DNA of 64,000 nt from Flavisolibacter ginsenosidimutans (GCF_007970805.1 NZ_CP042433.1:3596001-3660000), one strand, 5' to 3'; shown: positions 1-7,693, counted from the stretch's first letter. Numbers and translations are program-made. Notes: generated by a model not told the origin, from the letters alone.

Positions 1-632
1 CTTGTTACTACACCTGCTGCGAAAGGGATACCTAAATAGATGGCAACACTTTCTGCAATTTGTCCGATGGTTATTTTTACTTCTGAACCGGTGATGCCAA
101 AGAGTGGCGGTAATAGAGTTACAAATACATACGCATAAACGCTGTAAAGCAGTACCTGGAAGATGCTGTTCAGCGCTACCAAACCAGCTGCATATTCCCT
201 GCTACCTTCTGCGAGTTCATTCCATACGATGACCATTGCAATGCATCGAGCCAAGCCAATTAAAATAAGACCTACCATGTATTCGGGCTTATCATGTAAA
301 AAAAGTATAGCAAGGATGAACATTAAGATGGGTCCTATTATCCAATTGAGGAATAATGACATTCCTAAGACCTTTGTATTCTTGAACACTTCTTTCAGCT
401 TCTCATATCTGACCTTAGCGAATGGCGGGTACATCATCAGGATTAACCCTACTGCCAAAGGAATGTTTGTTGTGCCTGATGAAAAGGAATTGATGAATAT
501 TGAAGACGAGGGAAAGAAGTAACCGATGGCTACTCCTACGCCCATCGCTAAAAATATCCAAAGGGTTAAATACCTGTCCAAGAAACTTAACCGCTTTCTT
601 TCAAGTGCCGGAGCACAGTCCTTTGCTGACAT
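1..632 (-). CDS. acr3: ACR3 family arsenite efflux permease (partial, C-terminus outside window)
   Basis: Membrane permease that exports arsenite from the cytoplasm. The first 210 residues are visible, from the ATG at 632 to the left window edge with no stop. The sequence is hydrophobic with several membrane segments and carries the ACR3 signature [13 protein letters not shown], whose cysteine is the conserved functional cysteine of the family. It begins with a short cytoplasmic segment ([21 protein letters not shown]) followed by the first helix. It is the last visible gene of a minus-strand ars operon (arsR, arsM, small ORF, arsN2, acr3), 26 bp after arsN2, which fixes its role. Family assignment is firm; total length is unknown. 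Confidence 0.93.
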   Translation of the reverse strand, partial: MSAKDCAPALERKRLSFLDRYLTLWIFLAMGVGVAIGYFFPSSSIFINSFSSGTTNIPLAVGLILMMYPPFAKVRYEKLKEVFKNTKVLGMSLFLNWIIGPILMFILAILFLHDKPEYMVGLILIGLARCIAMVIVWNELAEGSREYAAGLVALNSIFQVLLYSVYAYVFVTLLPPLFGITGSEVKITIGQIAESVAIYLGIPFAAGVVT

Positions 633-658
633 AGATTTATAATTAACTCGTTGTTTTG

Positions 659-1111
659 TTAGGATACTGTTTCGGGTTGCCTTTCCAATTGTTTCTTCCT
701 CACAATAGCACTAACGGGGCATACATGACTAAATTCCGATGAGCCCTTTAGTTCTGCCGGCACTGCATCCCTGGTAATTGTGGAGTAACTTTTTTTGCTA
801 AAATACTTATCCGCTGTTTCCGTAAGCAGGTACATTTCTGTAATGCCGCTGGACTTTGCTTCCTGTTCAAGCTGTGTTACCAATGTTTCAGCTATACGCT
901 TATTTCTGTGGTCAGGGTGAACAACCATTGAACGAAGCAAGCCGTAATGACCGTATCGCTCCATTCCAATCAGTCCTATTAACTTACCTGCATCAACCGC
1001 TGCATAGAAGTCGGTAAGGACATTCGGTAAATCTTCTGTCGGAAGATTTTGCGATTGTAAAAGGCTCTTTATTTCATCACGGCTTTGCTCCGTAGCTTTT
1101 ACTATTTGCAT
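659..1111 (-). CDS. arsN2: ArsN2-type GNAT acetyltransferase of the arsenic operon
   Basis: A GNAT-fold N-acetyltransferase of 150 residues. The core is seen in the stretch [20 protein letters not shown], which covers strand 4 and the acetyl-CoA loop (R/Q-x-x-G/A-like HRNKRIA), and in YFSKKSY near the C-terminus. GNAT proteins of this size in ars operons are named ArsN2 and are linked to arsenic resistance; the substrate is not known from sequence. I placed the start at the ATG at 1111 (MQIVKATE), where the GNAT domain begins; an in-frame ATG at 1186 would add 25 poorly ordered residues and overlap the upstream small ORF. It lies between that small ORF and acr3. Confidence 0.85.
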   Translation of the reverse strand: MQIVKATEQSRDEIKSLLQSQNLPTEDLPNVLTDFYAAVDAGKLIGLIGMERYGHYGLLRSMVVHPDHRNKRIAETLVTQLEQEAKSSGITEMYLLTETADKYFSKKSYSTITRDAVPAELKGSSEFSHVCPVSAIVRKKQLERQPETVS

Positions 1112-1134
1112 AGTATAAAATGGTTTGGTATTTA

Positions 1135-1326
1135 TTAAACGGTTGTTCTGATGCTTACTTCTTTTTTCTTTCTGCGTATTCTCCATAAATCAGAAGTGGA
1201 AAAAGGCTGTTGGTCGCGTTTATAGTTATTGACTACTTCCTGACCTGAAACGCTGAAAGATGTTCTGCAATAGTCAATGCAGCACTGTGGTTCATTTTGT
1301 GGTGTTTGGTTGTTATTGATGTTCAT
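1135..1326 (-). CDS. Small cysteine-containing protein of unknown function in the ars operon
   Basis: A 63-residue ORF that fills the gap between arsM and arsN2 on the same strand, 43 bp after arsM and 23 bp before arsN2. It contains a cluster CCIDYCR at residues 15-21 and a basic tail RIRRKKKEVSIR. I do not recognise a family. The fit into the operon, the start ATG at 1326 (MNINNNQ) and the non-random composition favour a real gene. The three clustered cysteines would suit thiolate binding of As(III) or another metal, but that is inference. The frame stays open upstream of this ATG into the end of arsM, which adds nothing. Confidence 0.5.
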   Translation of the reverse strand: MNINNNQTPQNEPQCCIDYCRTSFSVSGQEVVNNYKRDQQPFSTSDLWRIRRKKKEVSIRTTV

Positions 1327-1369
1327 TTTAAAAGCATTTGTAATGAGGAAAAGAAGGTTATCGTTTTGA

Positions 1370-2218
1370 TTAATTACAGCAATCAGTACCGCAGCAAGCC
1401 TTTTCTTCGTTTGTTGGCTTTTCTGCATACACGGTGATGCTTCGAATGCCTGTACCGGATTGTTTGAAAGCTGAAAGCTGTTCATCTGATAGGTATTGTT
1501 TCAGGATATCGTCAGGAACAACGATAGCTTTATCCTTTTGCACTGTGATATTCTTGAAACCGTTGGCTTCTATGAGTTCCAAGTACACTTGCTTTTGAAT
1601 TGCACCGGCTACACAACCTGCATACATTTCGGCAGCTTCCCTAATTTCTTTTGGCAACTGACCTTCTAAAACAATATCAGAGATTGAGAAGTGTCCACCA
1701 GGCTTCAGCACTCTGTAAATCTCTTTGATAACTCCGTCTTTATTTGGCACAAGGTTCAACACACAATTGCTCACAATCACATCGGCCGTATTGGCTGTTA
1801 CCGGCATCTTTTCAATATCGCCCTGCCTGAACTCAACGTTATTAAATCCTCTGACTTCAGCGTTGTGTCTTGCTTTGTCAATCATAGCTGGGGTGAAGTC
1901 AATCCCGATTACTTTTCCGGTCTCACCTGTTTCATGCCGTGCTATGAACGCATCGTTACCTGCACCGCTGCCCAAGTCAATGACTACATCACCCTTGTTG
2001 ATTTTGGCAAATTGTGTAGGCAGTCCACAACCCAAGCCCAAATCAGCATCGGGGTTGTAACCTTCAAGGCTTGTGTAATCATCTGCCATGATGTTATACA
2101 CTTCAGTTGAACAGCCACCCGAACCACAGCAGGAAGATGCATTTGTGTCTTTGTCCTGTAAAGCAATCTCGCTGTATTTCTGCCTTACCCGTTCTTTTAC
2201 TTGTTCTTGTGTTTCCAT
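1370..2218 (-). CDS. arsM: Arsenite S-adenosylmethionine methyltransferase
   Basis: Methylates As(III) with S-adenosylmethionine in the cytoplasm. The 282-residue protein has the class I methyltransferase motif I VIDLGSGAGNDAF (about residues 80-92), then GIDFTPAMIDKAR and the post-motif SNCVLNLVPNKDGV, whose cysteine is one of the conserved As-binding cysteines; a further one is in YAGCVAGA. Cysteine-rich ends (ASSCCGSGGCS near the N-terminus, ACCGTDCCN at the C-terminus) are typical of bacterial ArsM. It is preceded by its own copy of the putative ArsR operator at 2239-2254, so it may be transcribed both from arsR and from an internal promoter. Confidence 0.95.
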   Translation of the reverse strand: METQEQVKERVRQKYSEIALQDKDTNASSCCGSGGCSTEVYNIMADDYTSLEGYNPDADLGLGCGLPTQFAKINKGDVVIDLGSGAGNDAFIARHETGETGKVIGIDFTPAMIDKARHNAEVRGFNNVEFRQGDIEKMPVTANTADVIVSNCVLNLVPNKDGVIKEIYRVLKPGGHFSISDIVLEGQLPKEIREAAEMYAGCVAGAIQKQVYLELIEANGFKNITVQKDKAIVVPDDILKQYLSDEQLSAFKQSGTGIRSITVYAEKPTNEEKACCGTDCCN

Positions 2219-2238
2219 GACGTTTATTTTAGAGTATT

Positions 2239-2254
2239 ATCGAAATATTACGAT
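2239..2254. promoter_or_regulatory. Putative ArsR operator upstream of arsM
   Basis: The 16-mer ATCGAAATATTACGAT is a near-perfect palindrome of the form ATCGnAATATTnCGAT. It sits 21 bp before the arsM start and differs at one base from the copy in front of arsR (2613-2628). Duplication of a 16-bp palindrome within one operon, both times just upstream of a start codon, is what an ArsR/SmtB operator would look like. Binding is inferred. Confidence 0.7.
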
Positions 2255-2273
2255 GATTACGAACAAAAAAAAG

Positions 2274-2603
2274 TCAGCAACAATTGCTGCCACCCTTATA
2301 ACTTTCAAAAAGTTGATTAATCCAGGCTTGTGCCGCCTTCCACTCTTTTTCATCAATGCAATAACACACTTTTGCTCCATCGATTTCTCCCTTAATCAGT
2401 CCGGCTTCTTTTAGTTCTTTTAGATGCTGTGAAACGGTGCTCTGGGAAAGCGGCAGTTCTTCAACGATGTCTCCGCACTGACAAGCTGCTTTGTTAGCAA
2501 GAAACTTCAGTATGGCAATTCGTGCAGGGTGTGCCAAAGCTTTAGCATATTTCGCCAACCTGTTTTCCTTTGCACTGAACTCGTATGATTTCGTTGCTCC
2601 CAT
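2274..2603 (-). CDS. arsR: ArsR/SmtB family metalloregulatory repressor
   Basis: A 109-residue winged-helix repressor expected to leave DNA when As(III) or Sb(III) binds. The fold is visible as [15 protein letters not shown], then the recognition region [19 protein letters not shown] and the wing [12 protein letters not shown]. Candidate thiolate ligands are CQCGD at the start of helix alpha-3, in the place where classical ArsR proteins carry CxC, and further cysteines in CYC and the terminal NCC. It is the first gene of the ars operon. Its promoter (2617-2647) overlaps the palindrome at 2613-2628, which indicates autorepression. Confidence 0.95.
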   Translation of the reverse strand: MGATKSYEFSAKENRLAKYAKALAHPARIAILKFLANKAACQCGDIVEELPLSQSTVSQHLKELKEAGLIKGEIDGAKVCYCIDEKEWKAAQAWINQLFESYKGGSNCC

Positions 2604-2612
2604 TGTATTTAT

Positions 2613-2628
2613 ATCGCAATATTACGAT
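2613..2628. promoter_or_regulatory. Putative ArsR operator upstream of arsR
   Basis: The 16-mer ATCGCAATATTACGAT has palindromic form ATCGnAATATTnCGAT and lies 10 bp before the arsR start codon. It covers the -7 box of the arsR promoter, so a bound repressor would block RNA polymerase. It matches the site at 2239-2254 in 15 of 16 positions. Confidence 0.75.
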
Positions 2629-2647
2629 AAGTTTTTAATCCGCCAAA
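2617..2647 (-). promoter_or_regulatory. Bacteroidota-type promoter of the ars operon
   Basis: On the minus strand TTTG (2647-2644) is followed after exactly 19 bp by TAATATTG (2624-2617), seven of eight matches to the Bacteroidota -7 box TAnnTTTG. The -7 box lies inside the palindromic operator. Confidence 0.6.
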
Positions 2648-2779
2648 ATATTTCTAAAAAGATAAAAAAGCCGAAGGCTTAAAAAGACAACACCGATAAT
2701 AATAAGCATGCTGCACTGGCTGGATGCAAGAACCAACCCTGTCTAGTCCTAAAATAGCTTTACACTAAGCGGTGTAAAA

Positions 2780-3168
2780 ATGCAAGAAAAAAGAAGCGGC
2801 GCAACGCAAAATCGAAGTATTCACCGGCGATTGTTCGGGCCGTGCTTTACGATGTACGGACCAGTTCCCAAACGCTTGCGCAAATTGTAGCCAAATACAG
2901 GTTGCCCAAAGGCAGCGGCAGCATGATCTCCAAATGGGTGAAGAGATATTCTTCCGACTTTTCTGCTATGGAAGATTTACAACCCGCTATCAGCAACATC
3001 AATCTTGTGTCGCGTTCAACGAAGAGCAATAAGGAAACAGAGCTGCAAAAACAATTGGAAGAGGCCAAGCGCAAAATCATCTGCCTGGAAACCATGATTG
3101 ACATTGCAGAACGGGAAATTGGAGTGAACATCAGAAAAAAGTCTGGTACCAAACAGTCGGGTTTGTAA
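2780..3168 (+). pseudogene. IS3-family transposase orfA (frameshifted 5' end)
   Basis: The helix-turn-helix half of an IS3 transposase. The frame ending at 3168 reads RRNAKSKYSPAIVRAV upstream of the GTG at 2842 and continues with TLAQIVAKYRLPKGSGSMIS, a transposase HTH, followed by a leucine-zipper-like coiled coil (ELQKQLEEAKRKIICLETMI). No ATG is in this frame; the obvious ATG at 2780 (MQEK) lies one frame away, so an indel near 2790 has probably broken the start. Confidence 0.7.
3135..3141 (+). other. Programmed -1 frameshift site between orfA and orfB
   Basis: The heptamer A AAA AAG at 3135-3141 lies in the orfA/orfB overlap in the zero frame of orfA. A -1 slip turns IRKKSG into IRKKVWYQTVGFVKAHY, which runs straight into orfB. 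This is the usual way IS3-family elements make the OrfAB fusion. Confidence 0.7.
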
Positions 3169-3907
3169 AAGCGCATTATGCTCTTGGTAGCCTGGAAGAG
3201 CTGTGCGGACTGTTTGGTAAAACAAGGCAGGCATTTTACGAAGGCGGCTGGCGAAAAGAAAAAGAGTCAATGGGGGCTGCGTTGGTGCTTAAGCAGGTGG
3301 CCTTGACTAGAAGGGAATTGCCCAAAGTAGGCACTCGGAAACTTCAGTATTTACTCAAAGATTTTCTTTTACAGCATCACATCAAGATGGGCCGGGACGC
3401 CTTGTTTTCCCTTTTAATGGAAGGGGGCCTGCTGGTCAAAAAACGCAAGCGAAAAGTAAGCACGACCAACTCCCGCCATCGCTTTCGAAAGTATCCCAAC
3501 CTGGTGCGGGAACTGGAGCTGGTACGAGCAGAACAAGTCTGGGTCTGCGACATCACGTACATCGCGTTGTCCAAAAGCTTTTGTTATCTATCGCTGATTA
3601 CCGATGCCTATTCCAAAAAGATCGTGGGCTACAATCTGGAAGCTACGTTGGAAACAGAAGAGTGAGTGAAGGCGCTTGGGATGGCCCTAAGCACACGGAC
3701 CAAGCCAGCAAACCACGGATTGATACATCACTCTGACCGGGCATTCAATATTGCAGCAACGCTTATGTGCAGCTTCTATTGACATCGCATATCTCGATCT
3801 CGATGACAGAAAAAAGCGACCCCTATGAGAATGCAGTTGCCGAGCGGATCAACGGCCTTTTAAAGGATGAATTTAATCTGGTACGAACCTTCCAAAATAT
3901 CCAATAA
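3139..3907 (+). pseudogene. IS3-family transposase orfB (DDE domain, nonsense and frameshift)
   Basis: The catalytic half of the transposase. Recognisable parts are LEELCGLFGKTRQAFYE, the HTH_21 region VGTRKLQYLLKDFL, the first catalytic aspartate in WVCDITYI, HHSDR with the second aspartate, and the glutamate in ENAVAERINGLLKDEF. The frame is stopped by TGA at 3663-3665 and must then shift after HHSDR near 3740 to recover QYCSNAYVQLL. It ends at TAA 3905-3907 after FQNIQ, short of the usual end with the YNxxRPH motif. Non-functional. Confidence 0.75.
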
Positions 3908-3935
3908 TGGGTCAACATGCACAGGAATTCATACA

Positions 3936-4295
3936 CTCAAATTCCGCAAAGAAAGGGAAGAGATGGAAGCCTATGTCGGCATGAGCACATTTTCCACCTC
4001 GAACCTGGAAAGGCTTGTCAAACGCTCTACCGATTATCTCATGGAACTTCCGTCTGTATGGACTTCCAGCGATTACAAGGAAAAACAAAAGCTCCAATTT
4101 TCCATCTTCCCCAAAGGAATACACTACTCCAAGAAAACCAGCCAACCTCGAACCGTAAAAATGAATTCGATATTTACGCTCATTGCCCGCCAGAAGGGAC
4201 TTGTAGAGGAAAGAGAAACCGGAACTTCTGAGCTAATTTTCAAAAATTCCGGTTTGGTAGCCCCGACAGGAATCGAACCTGTATCTAAAGTTTAG
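3936..4295 (+). pseudogene. C-terminal remnant of a serine site-specific recombinase
   Basis: About 110 residues resembling the C-terminal end of Bacteroidota serine recombinases: a stretch REEMEAYVGMSTFSTSNLER followed by LPSVWTSSDYKEKQKLQFSI, FPKGIHYSKK and VKMNSIFTLIA. The catalytic N-terminal resolvase domain is missing; the IS remnant abuts the break. The reading frame has no stop before it enters the tRNA-Arg gene and ends at 4295, so the coding end overlaps the presumed attachment site. This is the integrase of a former island whose cargo includes the ars genes (inference). Confidence 0.7.
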
Positions 4296-4329
4296 GAAAC
4301 TTCTATTCTATCCATTGAACTACGGGGCC
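4255..4329 (-). tRNA. tRNA-Arg (anticodon CCU)
   Basis: A full cloverleaf on the minus strand: acceptor GGCCCCG pairs with CGGGGCT (first pair G-U), D arm GTTC/GAAT, anticodon arm GAAGT-TTCCTAA-ACTTT with CCT in the middle of the loop, T arm CAGGT-TCGATTC-type loop, and an encoded CCA at the 3' end (4257-4255). The 3' end points towards the arsenic region, the usual orientation for an island inserted at a tRNA gene. Confidence 0.95.
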
Positions 4330-4389
4330 GGCGAAAGGCCACAAAAATAAAGGTTCGGCCCTTACCCAAAAACAATCGGGCAGAAAACC

Positions 4390-4397
4390 TACATTTA
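4390..4397 (+). promoter_or_regulatory. Putative -7 box for the VOC gene
   Basis: TACATTTA matches the -7 consensus TAnnTTTG in seven of eight positions and lies 19 bp before the ATG at 4417. No clear -33 element is seen. Confidence 0.4.
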
Positions 4398-4416
4398 GCC
4401 AACCAAAAGCGCGGCA

Positions 4417-4866
4417 ATGAAAAGATTCTTTTCTCCTTGTTTTCTCACCGTTTACCTTTTTCTTCCCTTTTATATGAACGCACAAAAACCGGTCTTTAAT
4501 CACCTTGCCTTGTACGTAACCGATTTGCAAAAGAGCACCGTCTTTTATAGAGATGTCATTGGCCTTGATACCATTCCCGAACCCTTTCACGACGGCAAGC
4601 ACACGTGGTTCGCCGTTGGACCAACCGGCCATTTGCACGTCATTGCCGGAGCGGCTTCTCCCACGCCTCATGCCAAAGACAACCACCTTTGCTTTAGTGT
4701 TCCTTCGGTAGATGCTTTTGTAAAGCGGTTGAATAAAGCCAACATTCCTTACGAAGACTGGCCCGGCAAACCCCAATCAATCACTACGCGGGTGGACGGC
4801 GTGAAGCAAATCTATTTTAAAGACCCCGACGGCTATTGGATAGAGATCAACGACGCTGTGCAGTAA
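4417..4866 (+). CDS. Secreted VOC (glyoxalase/bleomycin-resistance fold) protein
   Basis: A 149-residue protein with a hydrophobic N-terminal segment that ends in MNAQ, a likely signal peptide cut after about residue 22. The rest is one vicinal-oxygen-chelate domain: FNHLALYVTDLQKSTVFYRD at the start of the first module, HLCFSVPSVDAFV at the second, and the closing FKDPDGYWIEI with a typical metal-binding glutamate. Likely ligands are the histidines in NHLAL and NHLCF and the glutamates. The substrate cannot be told. A periplasmic VOC protein is less common than a cytoplasmic one. It stands alone next to the tRNA gene. Confidence 0.85.
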   Translation: MKRFFSPCFLTVYLFLPFYMNAQKPVFNHLALYVTDLQKSTVFYRDVIGLDTIPEPFHDGKHTWFAVGPTGHLHVIAGAASPTPHAKDNHLCFSVPSVDAFVKRLNKANIPYEDWPGKPQSITTRVDGVKQIYFKDPDGYWIEINDAVQ

Positions 4867-4964
4867 GGCAACCCGTAAATTTTATCTCGCAAGAAGAAAG
4901 TGGCTGTTCTGTTGAGCCCGACAGCCAAGGACGCACCCGGCAAGAGCGAATGTTATTTAGCGCT

Positions 4965-4972
4965 TATCTTTG
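4965..4972 (+). promoter_or_regulatory. -7 box upstream of the TPR membrane protein gene
   Basis: TATCTTTG is a full match to TAnnTTTG, 19 bp before the ATG at 4992. Confidence 0.5.
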
Positions 4973-4991
4973 CCCTCCCTGAAAATCGTCT

Positions 4992-5654
4992 ATGAAGTTT
5001 TACAACCGGCTCATTCAGTATCGTCTCTATATAGGAATCATTTTGCTTATCGGGGGCCTGGCACTCAACCTTACGGTCAGCGGCTTTTGGCCGGTGTTTC
5101 CGCTTTATCTTATTGGTGTTATTTTAATCGCCGGTCATTTTTTCTTCGGGCCTTTGCGCCTCATACAAGTGCACATGGAAGAAGGCAACATGGAAGAAGC
5201 CGAACGCATCGTCAATTCCATTCAATTTCCCAACCTTTTGTACAAGCCTATTCGCTCGGTTTATTATACCCTCAAGGGCAACCTCGCAATGATGAAGCAG
5301 GATTTTGACACGGCCGAAAAGAACATGAAAAAAGGCCTCGACCTGGGCATGCCAATGAAAGAAGCCGAAGGCGCCAGCCTGCTGCAAATGGGCATGTTGG
5401 CTTTGCAGAAAAACGATTTCAAGCAGGGCGAAAGCTACATCCGCCAAGCCTTGCGCAAAGGCTTGCACGACAAGGAAAGCCAGGCCGCGGCTTATTTGCA
5501 GATGTGTTCCATCATGATGAACAAACGCGACATGAACTCTTACCGCGCCGCTAAAGACTTCTTTCGCAAAGCCAAGGCTTTAAAGCCTACCACGCCGCAG
5601 ATTGTCGATCAGATCAAACAAATTGAAAAATACATTTCACGAATACCGGGGTAA
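4992..5654 (+). CDS. Inner-membrane protein with TPR repeats
   Basis: A 220-residue protein. Two membrane helices fill residues 12-50 (YIGIILLIGGLALNLTVSG and the following stretch to FFFGP); the rest is helical with TPR-like repeats, for example EEGNMEEAERIVNSI, KGNLAMMKQDFDTAEKNMKK, MGMLALQKNDFKQGESYIRQ and the final RAAKDFFRKAKALKP. The likely topology is a membrane anchor with a soluble protein-interaction domain. Its partner is unknown. It has its own promoter and terminator, so it is probably a single-gene unit. Confidence 0.8.
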   Translation: MKFYNRLIQYRLYIGIILLIGGLALNLTVSGFWPVFPLYLIGVILIAGHFFFGPLRLIQVHMEEGNMEEAERIVNSIQFPNLLYKPIRSVYYTLKGNLAMMKQDFDTAEKNMKKGLDLGMPMKEAEGASLLQMGMLALQKNDFKQGESYIRQALRKGLHDKESQAAAYLQMCSIMMNKRDMNSYRAAKDFFRKAKALKPTTPQIVDQIKQIEKYISRIPG

Positions 5655-5676
5655 GAAAAAGACTAAATCATTGCAT

Positions 5677-5699
5677 AGCGCTCCGGTTTCCGGGGCGCT
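5677..5699 (+). terminator. Rho-independent terminator after the TPR protein gene
   Basis: A GC-rich hairpin AGCGCTCCGG / CCGGGGCGCT (one G-U pair) with a short loop TTT, followed by a T-rich stretch. It lies 22 bp after the stop of the TPR gene. Confidence 0.75.
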
Positions 5700-5747
5700 T
5701 TTCTTTTGCGCCGGAAAACTATTTTCTGAACATGGGTTGCCAAAGAA

Positions 5748-6401
5748 TTACGCAACAAAAATGAATGCAATTACCTGTGACAGCGCACCCAAAAACAAGC
5801 CTGCATAAACTTCAAACGGGTTGTGGTCGGCATTGAGCAGCCGCGCCGTGCAAACGCAGCCTGCAATAAACAAGGCAACAGATAAATAAGGCCCGAAATT
5901 AAGGCTGCTGCGCAGCGAGAGCAAAAGAAGCAAAGCAATAACAACACCCATGGCCAGTGCGTGCATGCTGACTTTAAAGTAGTTGTTGAAAAAAACACCG
6001 AAGCAAGTCGTCAGAAAGACAGCCAGGCTAAACATTACTGACTCTTTTGGAAAGCCGAGATTTCTTGAAACGTACCACATCCAAAAGTAAAAGATCATGG
6101 AAGCCATGTAGGGAATGATGCGGTCTTTTTGGGTTTTTAGCTGAACTGTTTTGACAAAACCCAGGGCTTTTGCAATGAGCACTGTAGCCAGCGGCAACAA
6201 CGTGTAGCTTACAAAAAATTGAACAAGGAGCAATCCTTTACGAAAAGGCTCCAGATCGGGAAACAAACGCAACACGAAAACAAAAAACCACGCAACGTAA
6301 ACCGGCACAAACAAGGGATGAAAAAGGTAAGAGACGACTTTGGCGGCTGTGCGCAGGGCCGGATGAAAGGAAAGAGGAATGGCAGCTTGTGCGTTGTTCA
6401 T
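5748..6401 (-). CDS. PAP2-like integral membrane protein
   Basis: A 217-residue polytopic membrane protein with about six helices. It keeps pieces of the phosphatidic acid phosphatase type 2 signature: KTQKDRIIPY (motif 1-like), SMHALAMG (motif 2-like, with histidine) and ARLLNADHNPFEVYAGLFLG (motif 3-like, R-x6-H). The usual motif PSGH is changed to VSMH. It may be a lipid phosphatase of the inner membrane or an inactive relative. The promoter box ends 4 nt before the ATG, so the mRNA is probably leaderless. Confidence 0.7.
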   Translation of the reverse strand: MNNAQAAIPLSFHPALRTAAKVVSYLFHPLFVPVYVAWFFVFVLRLFPDLEPFRKGLLLVQFFVSYTLLPLATVLIAKALGFVKTVQLKTQKDRIIPYMASMIFYFWMWYVSRNLGFPKESVMFSLAVFLTTCFGVFFNNYFKVSMHALAMGVVIALLLLLSLRSSLNFGPYLSVALFIAGCVCTARLLNADHNPFEVYAGLFLGALSQVIAFIFVA

Positions 6402-6405
6402 CGGG

Positions 6406-6413
6406 CAAATATA
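6406..6413 (-). promoter_or_regulatory. -7 box directly before the PAP2-like gene
   Basis: On the minus strand TATATTTG (6413-6406) is a full TAnnTTTG match. Only 4 nt separate it from the ATG at 6401, so transcription should begin at or next to the start codon. Confidence 0.6.
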
Positions 6414-6641
6414 AGTCCTCGCAGCCCGCTTGATTTAAGCAAAAGATGGATTTAAAAGAAAGGCGAATTGCGGACTTTACTTGCAACCGAAAGCAAGATT
6501 TCTTTTAAATCTGACTGCACCAATTATTAGAACGGTAGAAATGAAAGACAGGTTGGCCCGGTGTTGAATAGACTTACCAAACGCACAAGTGTGCGACGCA
6601 ACGAAAGCTGAATAGCGGTACAAAAGTCCGGTACATAAAAA

Positions 6642-6665
6642 ACCCAATCAAAAACATGATTGGGT
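6642..6665 (-). terminator. Rho-independent terminator after the metallophosphoesterase gene
   Basis: A perfect 9-bp stem ACCCAATCA / TGATTGGGT with a 6-nt loop. Read on the minus strand it is followed by a run of six T. It lies 28 bp beyond the stop of the minus-strand gene at 6694. Confidence 0.85.
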
Positions 6666-6693
6666 CAGCCTATTTACAAGGTAAGCGACATCT

Positions 6694-7650
6694 CTATTTG
6701 GTTGCCTTCACAGCCGCCACATCGGCCAGCGGAATTGCTTCCTTCCCTATCACCAGTGATTGCCCGTTGTCGAAGCAAGTGAAATCCTTTTTTAATTGCA
6801 CAGAGCTAACTTTTAACTCGTCGCCGCAACGTTTTACGGTGAGGTAGTGAAACTGTGGTTTGTAATCAACTGCCAAGTCATCAAGGCAACCCTGGCCGGT
6901 GCGCAAAGGCTGGTGCAGTCCGCCGCCGCCGCCAATGACCAGAAAATCTTTCCCGCCTTTTTGAAAATGCTCGAAGTTGTGCGAGTGGCCACTGATAAAA
7001 AGCCGGCTTTTTTTAGAGGCCATGAACAAGGGAACAAACTTCTCCTGCACGTCTTTACTGCTGCCCACAATTTTACTGTTGGTATAAGGCGAATGATGAC
7101 AACCGGAAATGATAAACTGGATTGCGGGATCGGCGTCAAGTTTTTGGAGCGTTTGTTTGTACCAAGCTATTTGTGCGGTGTTTTGTTCAGCCGAAAGCGT
7201 TCCAAAATTTGAATTCAGCAGAATGACCGCAACTGAATCCTTTACCTCCAGATAACCCGTGGGCACATGGTCGGGAAAACGCTTCTGAAACTTGCGCATT
7301 CCTTTACCGGCTTGTCCCATTACTTCGTGGTTGCCAAGGGCTGCATATACCGGCACGTTCTCATCACGAAGGCTTTTTAGATAAGCGTCCATCGGCTTCC
7401 ATTGATGATTGCTGTAACCGAGGTTCACCACATCGCCCATAATGAAAAAGGCGCCGGGCTTGCGTTTGGTCACGGCATCAAACAACAGTTTGGTGGCTTG
7501 CTGGTTGTGATCTTTTTTAAGGAAAAGCGTTTCTACCCACATGGGCTTTTGCGTGTCGGAGGCAAAGCAAAGCTCGGTGCTGTCGGCAATCGTTTGCGCA
7601 TGGAGTTTTACGCAAAGGAGAACGAGGAAAAGACAAAGAAGCTTGAGCAT
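6694..7650 (-). CDS. Secreted calcineurin-like metallophosphoesterase
   Basis: A 318-residue protein with a signal peptide (MLKLLCLFLVLLCVKLHAQ, cleavage after residue 19). Metallophosphoesterase blocks follow in order: SDTQKP near residue 31 (motif I is reduced from DxH), GDVVNLGYSN, GNHEVMG, GCHHSPYTNS and SGHSHNFEHF. This is the usual binuclear metal site apart from the first block, where the expected histidine of DxH is a glutamine. It would act in the periplasm on a phosphoester that cannot be named. A terminator follows it and a promoter box TAGCTTTG lies at 7701-7694. Confidence 0.88.
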   Translation of the reverse strand: MLKLLCLFLVLLCVKLHAQTIADSTELCFASDTQKPMWVETLFLKKDHNQQATKLLFDAVTKRKPGAFFIMGDVVNLGYSNHQWKPMDAYLKSLRDENVPVYAALGNHEVMGQAGKGMRKFQKRFPDHVPTGYLEVKDSVAVILLNSNFGTLSAEQNTAQIAWYKQTLQKLDADPAIQFIISGCHHSPYTNSKIVGSSKDVQEKFVPLFMASKKSRLFISGHSHNFEHFQKGGKDFLVIGGGGGLHQPLRTGQGCLDDLAVDYKPQFHYLTVKRCGDELKVSSVQLKKDFTCFDNGQSLVIGKEAIPLADVAAVKATK

Positions 7651-7693
7651 AGGAAAAGGGGTTGTGTTATCGCGGTTTGTTTTGAGAACGTAC

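Larger units (their letters stand above)
2740..3907 (+). mobile_element. Degenerate, 3'-truncated IS3-family insertion sequence
   Basis: The remains of an IS3-family element. A possible left end is TGTCTAGTCC at 2740. orfA (helix-turn-helix) and orfB (DDE transposase) are recognisable and joined by a classical A AAA AAG slippery site. The element carries at least three lesions: a frame change right after the presumed orfA ATG at 2780, a stop codon at 3663-3665, and a one-base loss near 3739-3741 inside the catalytic domain. The C-terminal part after FQNIQ and the right end are missing, so it cannot move by itself. It sits directly against the recombinase remnant and probably truncated that gene. 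Confidence 0.8.

Noticed and set aside
163..522. Plus-strand frame of 119 codons opposite acr3
   Set aside because: The minus strand clearly codes for the ACR3 permease here; the plus-strand product has no recognisable features and is a shadow frame.
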